This document shows, in pieces, positions 1 to 12,416 of a stretch of DNA of 64,000 nt. The position numbers were made by a program, and so were the translations under genes. The notes under the pieces are model-generated. The model worked only from the letters and a program-made list of their open reading frames with translations, was not told the DNA's origin and searched no databases. Numbering within the stretch: the stretch's first letter is position 1; each line of letters opens with the position of its first letter. This DNA comes from Siphonodentalium dalli (lineage: Eukaryota > Mollusca > Scaphopoda > Gadilida > Siphonodentaliidae): the NCBI GenBank assembly GCA_032622095.1, contig CP136063.1:23066987-23130986 (forward strand), read 5' to 3'.

Positions 1-6
1 TGCAAA

Positions 7-936
7 CAAGCCAGGATTTAGTGTCTGATATTTGCAGAATGAGGTTCCCAGAGGGTGAATTTATTGATGCTATCTCACACGATGGGCTAGCATCACAAAA
101 TTCACCTTCTAGGAACCTCATTCTGTGTAGACCTCAAGCCCTCAACTGCTGTGGGAGACCTAGGATAAGATTGATGTTCCCTAGTTGATGTTCCCTAGTT
201 GATGTTGGTGATTTACATTCACATGATATACTCGTAAAAGGCCCTAAGGCCCATCGAACAAGTTAGTGTGAACTGATAATTATAGTAATATAATGTCATC
301 AACATGATGTTGTGTTTAAAGTAAACTACTGAATTTAAAGTAAAAACTACTGAATTTAAAGTAAACTTGTAATGTTCACCCATTAGTCACCTCGATGATT
401 ATTTGTTTAATCTTCAGCAAATTAGGGGATATAGAAAATGAGCAGAACAGAAGGGCAAAAGTAACTGAAACAATGTTAATCTGAGACTATAGATACTTCC
501 CAGTAGATGAGGCCTAAGCGTAATGAGGTCCCCAGAGAGTGAATTTGGTCATGCTAGCCCCACCATGCAGAATAGCATCACTAAATTCACCCTATGGGGA
601 CCTCATTCTGCTTAGGCCTCATCTTCTGGGAAGTATTTATAGTATCAAATTAACATTGTTACCTTTTCCTTTCTGAGAAGTTTCTATATCGGTATATCCC
701 CTAATTTGCAGAAGATAAAATGCATAATCGAGGTGCCCGATGGGTGAACATCATCAACTTCAACTGGGGAACTTCAATCTGATCCTAGGTCTACAATAAC
801 AGTTGAGGGTCTAAGCAGAATGAGGTTCCCAGAGGGTGAATTTGGTGATGCTAGCTCACTATGCGGGATAGCGTCACTAAATTCACTCTCTGGGGACCTT
901 ATTCTGCAAATGACAGACACAATATTTGCAGGCTTG
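7..936. mobile_element. Double B-family hairpin MITE
   Basis: Three copies of a 92-base palindrome (about 34-125, 519-612, 812-909), whose arms read GCAGAATGAGGTCCCCAGAG and its complement, are separated by two inverted copies of the same spacer (CTTAGGCCTC..., ATATCCCCTAATTTGC). The outer ends are CAAGCC and GGCTTG, as in the cleanly delimited member at 27685. It looks like two elements sharing a middle hairpin. Confidence 0.7.
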
Positions 937-949
937 AATATGGGGTATG

Positions 950-1199
950 AGCGCTTACCTATTTCATGCACCTCATTCTGTCTCCTGGATGTGGACGTCA
1001 CATGAATGAAATTAATATCGGTGCTTACGTATTTCATGCACCTCATTCACATGAATGAAATTAATATCGGTGCTTACCTATTTCATGCACCTCATTCTGT
1101 TTCCCGATGTGGACGTCACATGAATGAAATTACTATCGGTGCTTACCTATTTCATGCACCTCATTCTGTCTCCCGGATGTGGACGTCACATGAATGAAA
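950..1199 (+). repeat. Tandem repeat, about 70-base unit
   Basis: Four copies of a unit with GGACGTCACATGAATGAAAT and TTTCATGCACCTCATTCTG, spaced 49, 69 and 70 bases. The short second unit lacks the GGACGTC part. It continues directly from the MITE at 936 after about 20 bases. The short open frames here are repeat artefacts. Confidence 0.8.
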
Positions 1200-1312
1200 C
1201 ACAATGCTAGTACTGCAATGCTCCTTAGATTCCCCATCACTCCATCAGGTTACATCATCTAAGTCTGACAAATAACAGAAAAAGGACTGCAAGACAGAAT
1301 ATAAGAGTTATT

Positions 1313-1480
1313 ACTGAAAGTGTCAATGACACTGAAGCTCAACTTGGAGAGGGCTAATGTCAAATGTTACAATTAATGGAGCGATAAGGAATGCAGAAAG
1401 TTGAAATGTCTATGTAATGCTAGATGTCAACATGATGAGATATATGAAGTTTGGGGTTGCAATGGATTCAAATATGTGAC
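1313..1480 (+). mobile_element. 5' end fragment of an S-type tandem-repeat element
   Basis: It begins with AGTGTCAATGACACT and AGCTCAACTTGG and continues with sequence like the left ends at 40302, 57088 and 61888 (ATGGAGCGATAAGGAATG). The internal repeats and right end are missing, so it is a truncated copy. Confidence 0.6.
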
Positions 1481-1520
1481 CCGCCATATCAAATCCAGTC
1501 GTAAGTCAGGATTTTTTTAC

Positions 1521-1773
1521 CCTGTGCCAATGCATTCTCTTATATATGCGAGTCGACCATAGGTCGCCTCGCATATATAAGAGAATTCATTGTCCTAACA
1601 ATTTTTTACAATATTAATAATTTGTTCTTGTATTCTTTAACAATTTTATAATTTCACCCATACAGAGCCCCAGACAAACATGAGCAGACGACACTCTTCT
1701 ATATGCTTCTATATATGTGTGGGGCTCCCTGCAGGGTAATGGATGTTTTTTTATTTTATGTCCTAAAAATTGT
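1521..1773 (+). mobile_element. D-family MITE with the shared hairpin core
   Basis: It starts CCCTGTGCCAATGCATTCTC, contains the TATATGCGAG hairpin, then a second hairpin with GAGCCCCA and TGTGGGGCTC arms, and ends TTATGTCCTAAAAATTGTA. The same element lies inverted at 4903-5156, which fixes both ends. Confidence 0.7.
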
Positions 1774-1868
1774 AAGAAACATTTATTTATTTATTTACCT
1801 GCACGATAAGATTCCATAATTTTGAGGCTGTCCGCTTCCAGTTAAGTCACCGATCACATGAGGGCAGA

Positions 1869-2128
1869 GTGGTAATAATGGTAATAACATGATTTGGTCT
1901 GGCGTCATGGTTTATTAACGGCTCTCCAGGAATGATTAAAAGCCCTAGGGCCTATTAGCGGCCCTTGACTGCGTCTCTGGCCTCTAATAGGCCCTCGGGC
2001 TGTTAATCATTCCTGACGGGCCGTTAACAAATCATAACACCTTCAAAAATCATGTTATTGGTATATTAACGGCCCTCCAGGAATAAACCATGACGCCTGA
2101 CAAAATCATGTTATTACTATTATTACCA
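1869..2128. mobile_element. Inverted-repeat MITE, 260 bases
   Basis: The two halves are complementary: GTGGTAATAATGGTAATAAC at the left end and its near complement at the right, with nested GGAATGATTAA and GGCCTATTAG arms. A piggyBac-type MITE is inserted immediately at its right end (TTAA at 2130). Confidence 0.65.
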
Positions 2129-2129
2129 C

Positions 2130-2531
2130 TTAACCCTTTACCCAACAAAGCAGCCAAAACCCGGCCAAATAAAGCTTCAACAGCCTAAAATAACTTGGGT
2201 CTGTCTCAATAAAACCATACAAATATGGATATCATTGGAACCGGCTCCTTGACCACATTGTGATAGTTACAGTTATGCCCTGTGCCAATGCATTCTCTTA
2301 TATATGCGAGTCGACCATAGGTCGCCTCGCATATATAAGAGAATGCATTGGCCTAAAAAAAATCTTTTTTTTAACACTTTTTACCATTTTTTCTTACATT
2401 CTTTAACAATTTTATAATTTTTAATGTGTTAAGCCAATGCATTCTCTTATATATGCGAGGCGACCTATGGTCGACTCGCATATATAAGAGAATGTATTGG
2501 CACAGGGCCGTTCTGTTGGGTAAAGGGTTAA
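2130..2531 (+). mobile_element. piggyBac-like MITE, family A (TTAA sites)
   Basis: TTAA flanks both ends; terminal inverted repeats are CCCTTTACCCAACA and its complement. Inside are two copies of a 75-base hairpin (GCATTCTCTTATATATGCGA). TTAA target duplication plus CCC-starting ends are the signature of piggyBac elements. It has no coding capacity. Confidence 0.85.
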
Positions 2532-2914
2532 GCTTGCTTTATTAAGCTCCAAATGGTAACCATTGCTGATGCTGGATGTTCACATTACACCACTCAGTAA
2601 ACTTTTTAAAGCACTGTTTTATCAGAAAATCTTTCCAAAACTGTCAATCATAATTAACTGGTCTGTGTGCTACAGTGTGTCACCAAATAAATAACATTAT
2701 ATTTACTAACTCGACTCCAATATTGTGAAGTACACATGTGGTTTTTATCTGATATCAAGAGGAATTTTGTTGTTTAACTGCTACCTGACATTAATGGGGG
2801 TTCCTTGCTGTATGCAAAAACGGCTCGTTCCCTTTCCAGACAGCTCGCTCTTTGGGTAATTAATAATGCTGAGCTGTATGAAATGGCATGGTATTACACG
2901 ATGCAGCACGCCCC

Positions 2915-3299
2915 TTAACCCTTTACCCAACAAACCGGCCAAAACCGGCCAAATAAAGCTTCAACAGCCTAAAATATCTTGGGTCTGTCTCAATAAAACC
3001 ATACAAATATGGATATCATTGGAACCGGCTCATTGACCACATTGTGATAGTTACAGTTATGCCCTGTGCCAATGCATTCTCTTATATATGCGAGGCGACC
3101 TATGGTCGCCTCGCATATATAAGAGAATGCATTGGCCTAAAAAAAACAAAAAAACAATTTCTTACATTCTTTAACAATTTTATAATTTTTAATGTGTTAA
3201 GCCAATGGATTCTCTTATATATGCGAGGCGACCTATGGTCGACTCGCATATATAAGAGAATGCATTGGCACAGGGCCGTTCTGTTGGGTAAAGGGTTAA
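2915..3299 (+). mobile_element. piggyBac-like MITE, family A
   Basis: Same ends, TTAA sites, orientation and two internal hairpins as the copy at 2130, 400 bases away. The spacer between the hairpins is shorter. Confidence 0.85.
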
Positions 3300-3333
3300 T
3301 AAAGCAAGCTAAATCGTGTAATGGCGCCTTTAT

Positions 3334-4461
3334 ATCTACAGATACTCTCGACATTCAATATCAAATGTGGGGAACAACATATCTACAGCTACTCTCGACA
3401 TCCAATATCAAATGTGGGGAACAACATATCTACAGCTACTCTCGACATCCAATATCAAATGTGGGGAACAACATATCTACAGCTACTCTCGACATCCAAT
3501 ATCAAATGTGGGGAACAACCTATCTACAGCTACTCTCGACATCCAATATCAAATGTGGGGAACAACATATCTACAGCTACTCTCGACATCCAATATCAAA
3601 TGTGGGGAACAACATATCTACAGCTACTCTCGACATCCAATATCAAATGTGGGGAACAACATATCTACAGCTACTCTCGACATCCAATATCAAATGTGGG
3701 AAACAACATATCTACAGCTACTCTCGACATCCAATATCAAATGTGGGGAACAACATATCTACAGCTACTCTCGACATCCAATATCAAATGTGGGAAACAA
3801 CATATCTACAGCTACTCTCGACATCCAATATCAAATGTGGGGAACAACATATCTACAGCTACTCTCGACATCCAATATCAAATGTGGGAAACAGCATATC
3901 TACAGCTACTCTCGACATCCAATATCAAATGTGGGGAACAACATATCTACAGCTACTCTCGACATCCAATATCAAATGTGGGGAACAACATATCTACAGC
4001 TACTCTCGACATCCAATATCAAATGTGGGGAACAACATATCTACAGCTACTCTCGACATCCAATATCAAATGTGGGAAACAACATATCTACAGCTACTCT
4101 CGACATCCAATATCAAATGTGGGGAACAACATATCTACAGCTACTCTCGACATCCAATATCAAATGTGGGGAACAACATATCTACAGCTACTCTCGACAT
4201 CCAATATCAAATGTGGGAAACAACATATCTACAGCTACTCTCGACATCCAATATCAAATGTGGGGAACAACATATCTACAGCTACTCTCGACATCCAATA
4301 TCAAATGTGGGAAACAGCATATCTACAGCTACTCTCGACATCCAATATCAAATGTGGGGAACAACATATCTACAGCTACTCTCGACATCCAATATCAAAT
4401 GTGGGGAACAACATATCTACAGCTACTCTCGACATCCAATATCAAATGTGGGAAACAACAT
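3334..4461 (+). repeat. 24-copy tandem array, 47-base unit
   Basis: The array is 1128 bases, exactly 24 x 47. The unit contains ATCTACAGCTACTCTCGACA and CCAATATCAAATGTGGGGAA. Most units are identical apart from GGGGAAC versus GGGAAAC and a few AAC/AGC changes. Because 47 is not a multiple of 3 and the unit lacks stops, all three forward frames are open for the whole array, giving three overlapping apparent proteins of 375-499 residues. I treat these as artefacts, not genes. It starts about 34 bases after a family A MITE. Confidence 0.95.
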
Positions 4462-4902
4462 TTTATTCAATTCAATGATCTTTCAATTAACTGAATGGCC
4501 AATATTAACATGGCTTTTTGCACGTGGTATCCAACTAAATTGACAAAATTTTGTCAAGTTCTGTTCAATTTTCCCACAATTCCTCAACCGGAAAGAGGTG
4601 GCAGGCATCAATTAAAAGAGTTTAACTGTAATGACTATGATACTAAATCTCAAAATTAAGAGTATTTAAATTAGTCTCAACAGGCCATAGATTAGGGCTG
4701 TCTGACTTGATTCGAATATTAAGTACTATGGAATCTCAAGTTCAAAACATTTCTAAAAAATATATATAAATAATAAACAACTTTAACTGTATCCAAGTGT
4801 GCTAGTCCAGACATAATTAAATTTCCATTATTCATTACTTGGAGTTCTACGATCCCAATTACCTTGGTTTAATTGATACCATTAGACTATTTACTGTTAG
4901 AT

Positions 4903-5156
4903 ACAATTTTTAGGACATAAAATAAAAAACATCCATTACCCTGCAGGGAGCCCCACACATATATAGAAGCATATAGAAGAGTGTCATCTGCTCATGTTTG
5001 TCTGGGGCTCTGTAAGGGTGAAATTATAAAATGGTTAAAGAATACAAGAAAAAATTATTAAAATTGTAAAAAATTGTTAGGCCAATGCATTCTCTTATAT
5101 ATGCGAGGCGACCTATGGTCGACTCGCATATATAAGAGAATGCATTGGCACAGGGT
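4903..5156 (-). mobile_element. D-family MITE with the shared hairpin core
   Basis: Inverted copy of the element at 1521-1773; it ends GGCACAGGG. Both the GAGCCCCA hairpin and the TATATGCGAG hairpin are present. Confidence 0.7.
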
Positions 5157-5459
5157 ACTTGATAGATAAATCATCGACTATTATAATAGAGTATATATAA
5201 CTAATATACTACTTATATATAACTAATATACTACTGCTAGTAAATCTATTATTAACCAAGTGCTCCACTTCAAAGTCCAGCTCACACACTGGAAAACTTT
5301 GACATATCTCAAGTCATTGACTTAAAAATAATTCTTCAAAATGACATATAGCCTAGGTCAGGCTTCGCTCACAATGATACCATTTTAGATTATACAGTAT
5401 TTTATTCAAAGCACATGTATGAAGATCAGAAAACACAATTATTTTAAAGCATTTATAAC

Positions 5460-5620
5460 TCAATTATGCTTAAGCGTATTTCCAATATATAGGAGGCCAA
5501 ATTTATATTTAATATCTTATTACGCTTAAGTGTAATTCAGATTTCCATTACGCATAAGCATAATGAAAAAAATGCTTAAGGGTATTGTCATTATACTAAT
5601 GCTTAAGCGTAATTCAAATT
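5460..5620. repeat. Degenerate GCTTAAGCGTAAT repeat cluster
   Basis: ATTACGCTTAAG and its complement recur about every 25-50 bases, and again near 5765 and 6275. Imperfect and short; no gene seen from 5157 to 5792. Confidence 0.5.
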
Positions 5621-5792
5621 CCATCTCTCAAAACTCCCCTGAAAAGGATGCAGCCAATTACTGATGCCAGTAAAATTTTACATATATTTACCTTTGATGA
5701 TACTATTATGTGTAAGGTAGTAAGGCTATGAAAATCAAATACGCTGAGGTTAATGTAAATGAATTATGCTTATTAGCGTAATAGCAATACGT

Positions 5793-6192
5793 TTAACCCT
5801 TTACCCAACAGAACGGCCCTGTGCCAATGCATTCTCTTATATATGCGAGTCGACCATAGGTCGCCTCGCATATATAAGAGAATGCATTGGCTTAACACAT
5901 TAAAAATTATAAAATTGTTAAAGAATGTAAGAAAAAATGGTAAAAAGTGTTAAAAAAAGATTTTTTTTAGGCCAATGCATTCTCTTATATATGCGAGGCG
6001 ACCTATGGTCGACTCGCATATATAAGAGAATGCATTGGCACAGGGCATAACTGTAACCATCACAATGTGGTCAATGAGCCGATTCCAATGATATCCATAT
6101 TTGTATGGTTCTATTGAGACAGACCGAAGATATTTTAGGCTGTTGAAGCTTTATTTGGCCGGTTTTGGCCGGTTTGTTGGGTAAAGGGTTAA
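5793..6192 (-). mobile_element. piggyBac-like MITE, family A
   Basis: TTAA at both ends, terminal CCCTTTACCCAACA repeats, two hairpins. It lies opposite to the copies at 2130 and 2915: the GGTTTTGGCCGG arm is on the right. Confidence 0.85.
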
Positions 6193-7400
6193 GCATAATG
6201 GAATTTGGCATCCCATACAATTATGGTTTTATATATTTACATGTACACTATAAGTGCAAATAAATTGTGCTTATTAACTTAAGCATAATTAAATTAGATT
6301 AAGTTACCCCCCCCCCCCCCCCCCCCCCCCAGAACATTTATGGATTCGCACATGTTGGTTGTCTTTATCCAATGTATCATTACTGAAAATTTGAATTTTG
6401 TCTCCCATAACTCCCATTTTGATAAAAAAAATTACAACAAATACATGTACCTGTACAATAGCATTACATTAAATAAGTATATTGTAAATGATGAAATACT
6501 CCAAAAATGACAAATGTCAATCTACGCTTATTAAGCATACCGTTATTTGAAGGGTAATTAATGTCTAATATAATATAATACGTATCAATGAATTTATAGT
6601 GATAGACTAATAGTACACACAAAAACTATAAAAAATTCTTTAAAAAACTCAATACATATTTACAAATGTCAAAGTGGATTCTAAGGACCATATGCATGTC
6701 ATGTCATGATAGGGCAGTCACTTAACATATTTTACATATAATAAGAGAAATTGCTTCACAACAGTTAATTAATGTGTCATATGATATGAATATGTTGTGC
6801 AAATATCAAGGTGTGAGGAGTCCAACATACTGAGTTAAATTACAAGATATCAAATATGACATTTCCTATTACTAGTAATGCGATGCCCATGTAACAATGA
6901 CAAATTTGACTAAGTTGACCATACTGGTAGGCTATATGCATGAATCAACAGATTTGTTTTTGGTACACCCGTTCTCCAGCTGAGAATATCACCATTTAAT
7001 TTGACATGGCCTAATATTTCTGATTGGACAATTGAACACGTAACTTTAGAAATGCTCTATTGCAACTGCATGCAGATAATATGAATTGTGTTGGATTTGG
7101 AACGGGAACACTGCCATGTAAAAGTGGAAGATTCAGGTTGACTAAATACTGCCAGTGTCCACCTGAATTTTTTGAGGTACAAAAATGCCCATAAATCCAG
7201 CTGATAACTCAAACAATAATTAGCCTATTAACTAATCTGGAAAAAAAAAAGGTTTTCAGATTTGTGATCACCATGATGAGATATACATATAAGATAAAAA
7301 GTAAAAGGACAAACACTGACAGACCGAATAAAATAAATCAGAATACAGTCAACAACCCTTACCGGTATTAAAATGAAATAAACATAACAATCACCAAGAT
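6193..7400. other. Intergenic, no gene seen
   Basis: AT-rich sequence with a run of 24 C at 6307-6330. I see no exon-like frame, and no repeat shared with the rest of the window. Confidence 0.6.
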
Positions 7401-7650
7401 TAATACTTGGTGGATATAAGGACTTTGCTAACACAATTTTCCCCAAATTTGATGGAGTCAAAATAAAGGATTATGTTCACTTTTATTAGTAATCACAGTA
7501 CTAAAACCCATTAATGCAAAATTTTAAGAGTATAATTCATGGACCTTGGTGGATTATGTTAGAAATACTAAATGTGAAATTTATACAGGTTTTTAAAATC
7601 TATTTTTTCGAACCCAAATTCAACAAACCCAAAGTCCATATCTAAGAAGA
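7400..7650 (+). repeat. Dispersed repeat, inverted copy at 13430-13668
   Basis: It shares TTTGCTAAC, ATGGAGTCAAAATAAAG, AAAGTGAACATAA, ATTCGAACCCAAATTC-like and CAAAGTCCATATCTAAGAA segments in reverse order and strand with 13430-13668. It abuts the pearl-like element at 7651. Confidence 0.65.
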
Positions 7651-9530
7651 GAGGCCGATCACGATCGGCAGATGTTTAACCCATCCTTTGGCGATAGTAA
7701 ATTGTTATAATCAGAATCATAATCTTTTAATGTTGAATTATAGAGTATACTGTTAGGATATGAAGTAGTATATGGCAAATGTACATAATAACCAGTAATA
7801 ACACAAATTATTGGAATGTATGAGTCAATATAGAAGGGTTAATATAACGTCTAAACTCTAGAGCCTGTCACCACTATCATAGTATAAGCAGTTCTATTCA
7901 TGTTGTTGCAAATTGCCATGTGAGATATCAAAATAATATAATTATTTATTTAATGGAAAAGGTTAAAAGACATGGAATGGGTAAAAGGGGTTAAATCACC
8001 TATCTCTGCCCTGTTTGATCCAATGTAGTCCCATCATCCAAGGACTTAGAGAGCTCCATTGGTCTAGTTAAATAAATTCACATTAAGTTGTGGTTAATAA
8101 GATAGCTAAATCAATTTATCCAATAATTCACTAATTTGTGTCTCTTATACAAAGGGAACATATGAGGGCTATAAATAACTCTCAATAAACCATGTCTTTT
8201 TATCTCTCTCACAGAGAAGCTGTGAGGCTGAGGTATTCATTAATTGTAAGTTACTTGGGTTATAATTGGATAATTCTTAGTTGAAAAAGGGCCATATCTC
8301 TGGTATAACAAATTGGATCTAACCCATATTCAAACTCGTTCTGTATTTTGAGTTGAGAAACTCATATACCAAATTTGGCTCCTATCAGATGAAAAATGGT
8401 TGCTTTATCGAAGTATGTGTGAACTATATGTCAAAGGACCATAACTCCATTAAAAAACATCCGATCAAACCCATATTCGAACTCAATCAGTATGTTGGTC
8501 TGAGAACCTCATATACCATATTTGGTTACAATCAGATAAAAAATGTTTGAGTTATGGCAGAATTCATGAATTCTAAGTAAAAAAAGGGCCATAACTCTGT
8601 AAAAAAAACTCGGATCAAACCCATATTCGAACTCGTTCTGTATTTTGGGCCGAGAAACTCACATACCAAATTTGGTTCCGATCAGATAAAAAATGTTTGA
8701 GTTATGGCAGAATGCGTGAATTCTAAGTCGGAAAAGTTCCATAACTCTGTAAAAAAAAGTTGGATCAAACCCATATTCGAACTCGATCTGTATTTTGGCC
8801 TGAAAACCCCATATACAAAATTTGGTTTTGATAAGGTAGAAAATGTTTGAGTTATCGCATTACACGTAAAGTGTCTACGGACGGACAGACAGACGGAACG
8901 ACCCACATTTTGCTCCTTATGTGTCTACAAACTTAAGTGGCTAGAAAAAATGGTGTGACCTATGTGACTACTTGTTTTTAGGTGGCTTCAAAAGGGGTTC
9001 TCACGAAATGCTACTTGCGAGGCTGCAAATCAAGTGTCAATGTATTCTGTGATTTAAGGTTGGCGCATGTGAAGTAGTCAGCAGATTGTATTTATTCAAC
9101 CCTTCATTCACAATTTAGAGAGTTCATTAAGAAATAAAGCGCGATTAAGAAAAATATTGTATATTTGTAAATAAGGTTGCTAATGTTGCTAGCCACTTAA
9201 GCCGTCCGTCCATGTCCATAGAACACTGGTTGGACATCCATATTGATGGACAAATTGTTTCCATTTATTAAAGGAAATTTTTTTCAAGTGACTTTCTCAG
9301 GCCACTTAGATCACATTTCAGCTGTCAAATGAGGTTGCTTATGTGACTAGCCACATAAGCAATCATTTGAGTCCAAATGGTATTTGAATGGCTTCGAAGA
9401 CACATAAGTGGCATTTTGTGGGAACGGACGGACAGACGGACGGACGGACAGACGGACGGACGGACGAACGACGAGTGGTCAATCCGGACAACGACACTAT
9501 GTTTACCATACATGGTATGGGTAAACATAA
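7651..9530 (+). mobile_element. Pearl-like (Helentron-type) element, copy 1, interrupted
   Basis: It starts with the palindrome GGCCGATCACGATCGGC, has a leader of about 600 bases, then about four 145-150-base tandem units (GGGCCATAACTC..., ACCAAATTTGGTTCCGATCA), then an ACGG/ACAG microsatellite, and ends in a hairpin (ACCATACATGGTATGGGTA). This order (tandem core, ACGG tract, terminal hairpin) is that of bivalve pearl elements and related non-autonomous Helentrons. Copy 2 is at 35253. A MITE at 8902-9422 splits the ACGG tract. Confidence 0.75.
8902..9422. mobile_element. MITE nested in the pearl-like element
   Basis: Ends are imperfect inverted repeats, CCCACATTTTGCTCCTTATG and the complement of a TAAGTGGCATTTTGTGGG end, and the internal GTGGCTAG motif recurs. 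The sequence on either side continues as the ACGG tract of the host element; copy 2 at 35253 lacks this insert. The target duplication is not clean. Confidence 0.65.
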
Positions 9531-11025
9531 AAAACTATGGCAATATGCGCCAGAAATTCCGTTTGGTACAGATTTATTGATCAATTTGGCATTGACTGTT
9601 TTGTTCACTTAGATAACTTAACACAAAATCAAAGCGACTTGAATTATTTCTTGGCAAATTTCCTACTTTTATTCATACAGACGTGGATGCTCGCAATTGG
9701 ATAAGATTCTTCGTCAAATCAACTAGGTATTTGTGGGACTTATGGACAAGTCGATCGTCCCAACCTGCTATTGGTGAAAACCATACATAGACGTTCATAG
9801 ACACGACATATATATTCACTATTCAAAAACAACATTGATGACTCGACAATAATAACAATGTTAATTAATATGTGGCTAGTACATATTACATTATAACATA
9901 CATACGAATTACAGTATATAGATACGATTATAGACAGTAGCTAAGCTCCAGTTCCAGGAGCTTACTGATGCACGCCACAATACACAGGCATTACTTTAAT
10001 CCGGCGCCATTTATTTTCATCTCGCAAATCGATGATGACCTTGCACATGTAAATATGTTACTTTAGATTTGTATCTTGCCTCACCATGTATTGTTTCTCC
10101 TTTTTTGGGTTTTTTTTTTTTCATGTCAATTATGTTTTATACCTTTAAACTACATTTTTTTAATTACTTCATTGGTTTTTTTCTTTTTTTTCTTCTTTCG
10201 ATTTAATATTTTCTTTTTTCTTGCACTTTCATGTTTGTTTAAATATTATTTTGTATATCTTTATGCAATTGTGTTAGTTTACTGTGTTTGTCTGAAACTC
10301 TCCATGTATGGAGGAAAGAAATAAATATATATATATTTATCAAGCATTCTTTGATAAAATTATTAAGAACCAGTTGTTTACAAATGGTAGAGTAATTTGC
10401 CTAACATTGCAAGTTGGGAGGTGACAGTTAAGTGTTAATATCTGTGGTCAGTGATGTGTTTTGAATCTCTTGACAAAAGAATTTTGTAATCCTCAATCCT
10501 GGAATACCCTGTAGCCCAGAAACTAGGTCATCAATCAGGAAATAATATTCTCATGGGTCAGCACCTGCTGATCATAATCACAGCTGGCTTGAGTGAACAT
10601 TAACATGACCCATCAAATTCAGTTCCCAAACAGCATTACTGAGCAATGAAATCTGCCATATGTAAAGGGAACGGGACTACCTCGATAAACACGGGTGGGT
10701 TGTCCATAAATTGTTAATAGTAATTATTTTCTTATATGTTCTTTGGTGATATATTATTAAAGATTTTGACCAACAAAACATGTGTTTATTCATTAATTAT
10801 GTCAATGCGTGGCCTGGAGTAAAGAATGCCACAATGTTTTGTCAACTTAACATTTGGTGCAAAGGGTTCATTATCACAGTGTGTTATCACAACACTTAGT
10901 GATCGGGATTCATCTCACTGATGTTAACTGGAGTTGAGTATACAAACAGCCTTTGAACGATGCCGAATTTCCGATGGAACTGGGTATATTAACTCTTGAG
11001 TGTGGGTTATCTTCATTCTGCAAGT
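9531..11025. other. Intergenic; possible LINE-like 3' tail near 10325
   Basis: No supported exon. A T-rich stretch at 10130-10260 ends in ATGGAGGAAAGAAATAAATA followed by (TA)n, which could be a retrotransposon 3' end, but no reverse transcriptase remnant is visible upstream. Confidence 0.35.
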
Positions 11026-11160
11026 ATGTTTCCTTGCATTCACTGCGAATTGGAGGTGCGACCAAATAAACATGCCGTTGATTGTGATATTTGTGGCCGC
11101 TGGCAACACAGACTATGTGACACATATATAATAAACAAGAGGTGTGCACTCGAGTGCTAG
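11026..11160 (+). pseudogene. PHD/FLYWCH-like zinc-finger fragment, truncated by an insertion
   Basis: A 45-codon frame from ATG at 11026 reads MFPCIHCELEV, then DCDICGRWQHRLCDT: C-x2-C, then C-x2-C-x3-W-x5-C. The CD-x-C-x2-WQH-x2-C pattern is typical of zinc-finger domains abundant in mollusc and lancelet genomes, often in transposon-related genes. After about 32 residues the frame enters the pearl-like element that begins near 11135 and stops at 11158. The rest of the finger is missing, so I read it as a broken exon or transposon gene remnant. Confidence 0.45.
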
Positions 11161-11753
11161 CATACCCCCACCGTGGCAAATTCAACCCGCATTATCCGTA
11201 AACTCAACAAAAAAGATTTTTAACTTTAAAGAAAAATTCGGACTAATAATATCGATATGGTGTCACAAGAAGCTTGTACAGAAAAAATTATTCAAATCGG
11301 TTCATATTTGTTAAAGTTATTAAGTCAGACAGAATTTTCTAAGTCAAAATAAGTCGAAAATGAGGTGTAATATTACGAAAAACAGTCTGAGCCAATCCCT
11401 AGCCGCATCATGTAGAGAGGGTATTGTGAGAAGCATGTATACCAAAAATTATTGAAATCGGTTCATATTTGTTAAAGTTATAAAGTCGGACAGAATTTTC
11501 TAAGTCAAAATAAGTCGAAAAAGAGGCGTAACTTGAAGAAAAAAAATTCGGACCGAACCGCAATTAGCATCATGCGGAGGGACCGTCCTAAGGAGATTGC
11601 ATACAAAAAATTATTGAAATCGGTTCATAGTTGTTCGAGTTATGAGGTCGGACGGACGGATGGACAAACGGACGGAGAAAGCGTGACGGACGGACAGACG
11701 GACGGACGCAGTCAATCCAGTATACCCCCCATTTTCTTCGAAAGTGGGGGTAT
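11135..11753 (+). mobile_element. Pearl-like element, second type
   Basis: Three diverged units of about 160 bases share AAATCGGTTCATATTTGTTA and AAGTCAAAATAAGTCGAAAA. They are followed by an ACGG/ACAG tract (11648-11710) and a terminal hairpin with CCCCC and GGGGG arms around CATTTTCTTCGAAAGTG. It has the same plan as the element at 7651 with unrelated core sequence. Confidence 0.7.
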
Positions 11754-12416
11754 AATAAATATAATAAACATAAATATAGGCTACATATGTGCTAAAACAC
11801 AACATTAAATAAAATCATTTATATCTGTTTTCTTACAATATTAAGCACTGTCAAATAGCTCTGTTTAAAAAAAAAAAAATCTAACAGGCCAAACACTTCG
11901 ATCGACGGCATTTCTCGACTACCGATGACATCCTCGACTTAGCATCGATGATGGACTGCCAACTTCTTGAAGAAATGCTCGAACGTATATGCCAAAAACA
12001 AGGGACCACTTTGAACAATGCAGACGGAGATCAACAGCAGCAGCCCCATATTAATTTGTCAACCAAATTATTAAATTTTGTTCATTAAATTTCATTAAAC
12101 TTCGTTCATGAATATTCATATTATACGTCGTTCTGTTCATTAAACTTCATTTTTAATTTTTGTTTTTAAACTTCGCTCATTAAACTCGAATAAACATATT
12201 ATCGTTGATACATTTTCGTGTTCATAAGTTATATTGTATTACATGTGTATATTATATATTGTGACATCAAATAAAAATCTATAAAGAACAACCCAGTTTC
12301 GTTAAACAAACATCTCATAATCCCCTCATACCTCCTAATTAGCCCTAATTAATTTTAGGCGGACAGATTGTCTGTGGGCGGGTTGTCTCGGAGTGAAACG
12401 GGCGGGTCGTCTCAGG

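Noticed and set aside
2270-2350. Hairpins in families A and B considered as CRISPR-like or tRNA-like repeats
   Set aside because: They are palindromic MITE cores in a eukaryotic genome, with target duplications and no regular spacers or tRNA features.
3044-4543. Three overlapping frames of 375-499 codons with YLQLLSTSNIKCG-type repeats
   Set aside because: All arise from a stop-free 47-base tandem unit; equal openness in three frames and lack of splice or family evidence make coding very unlikely.
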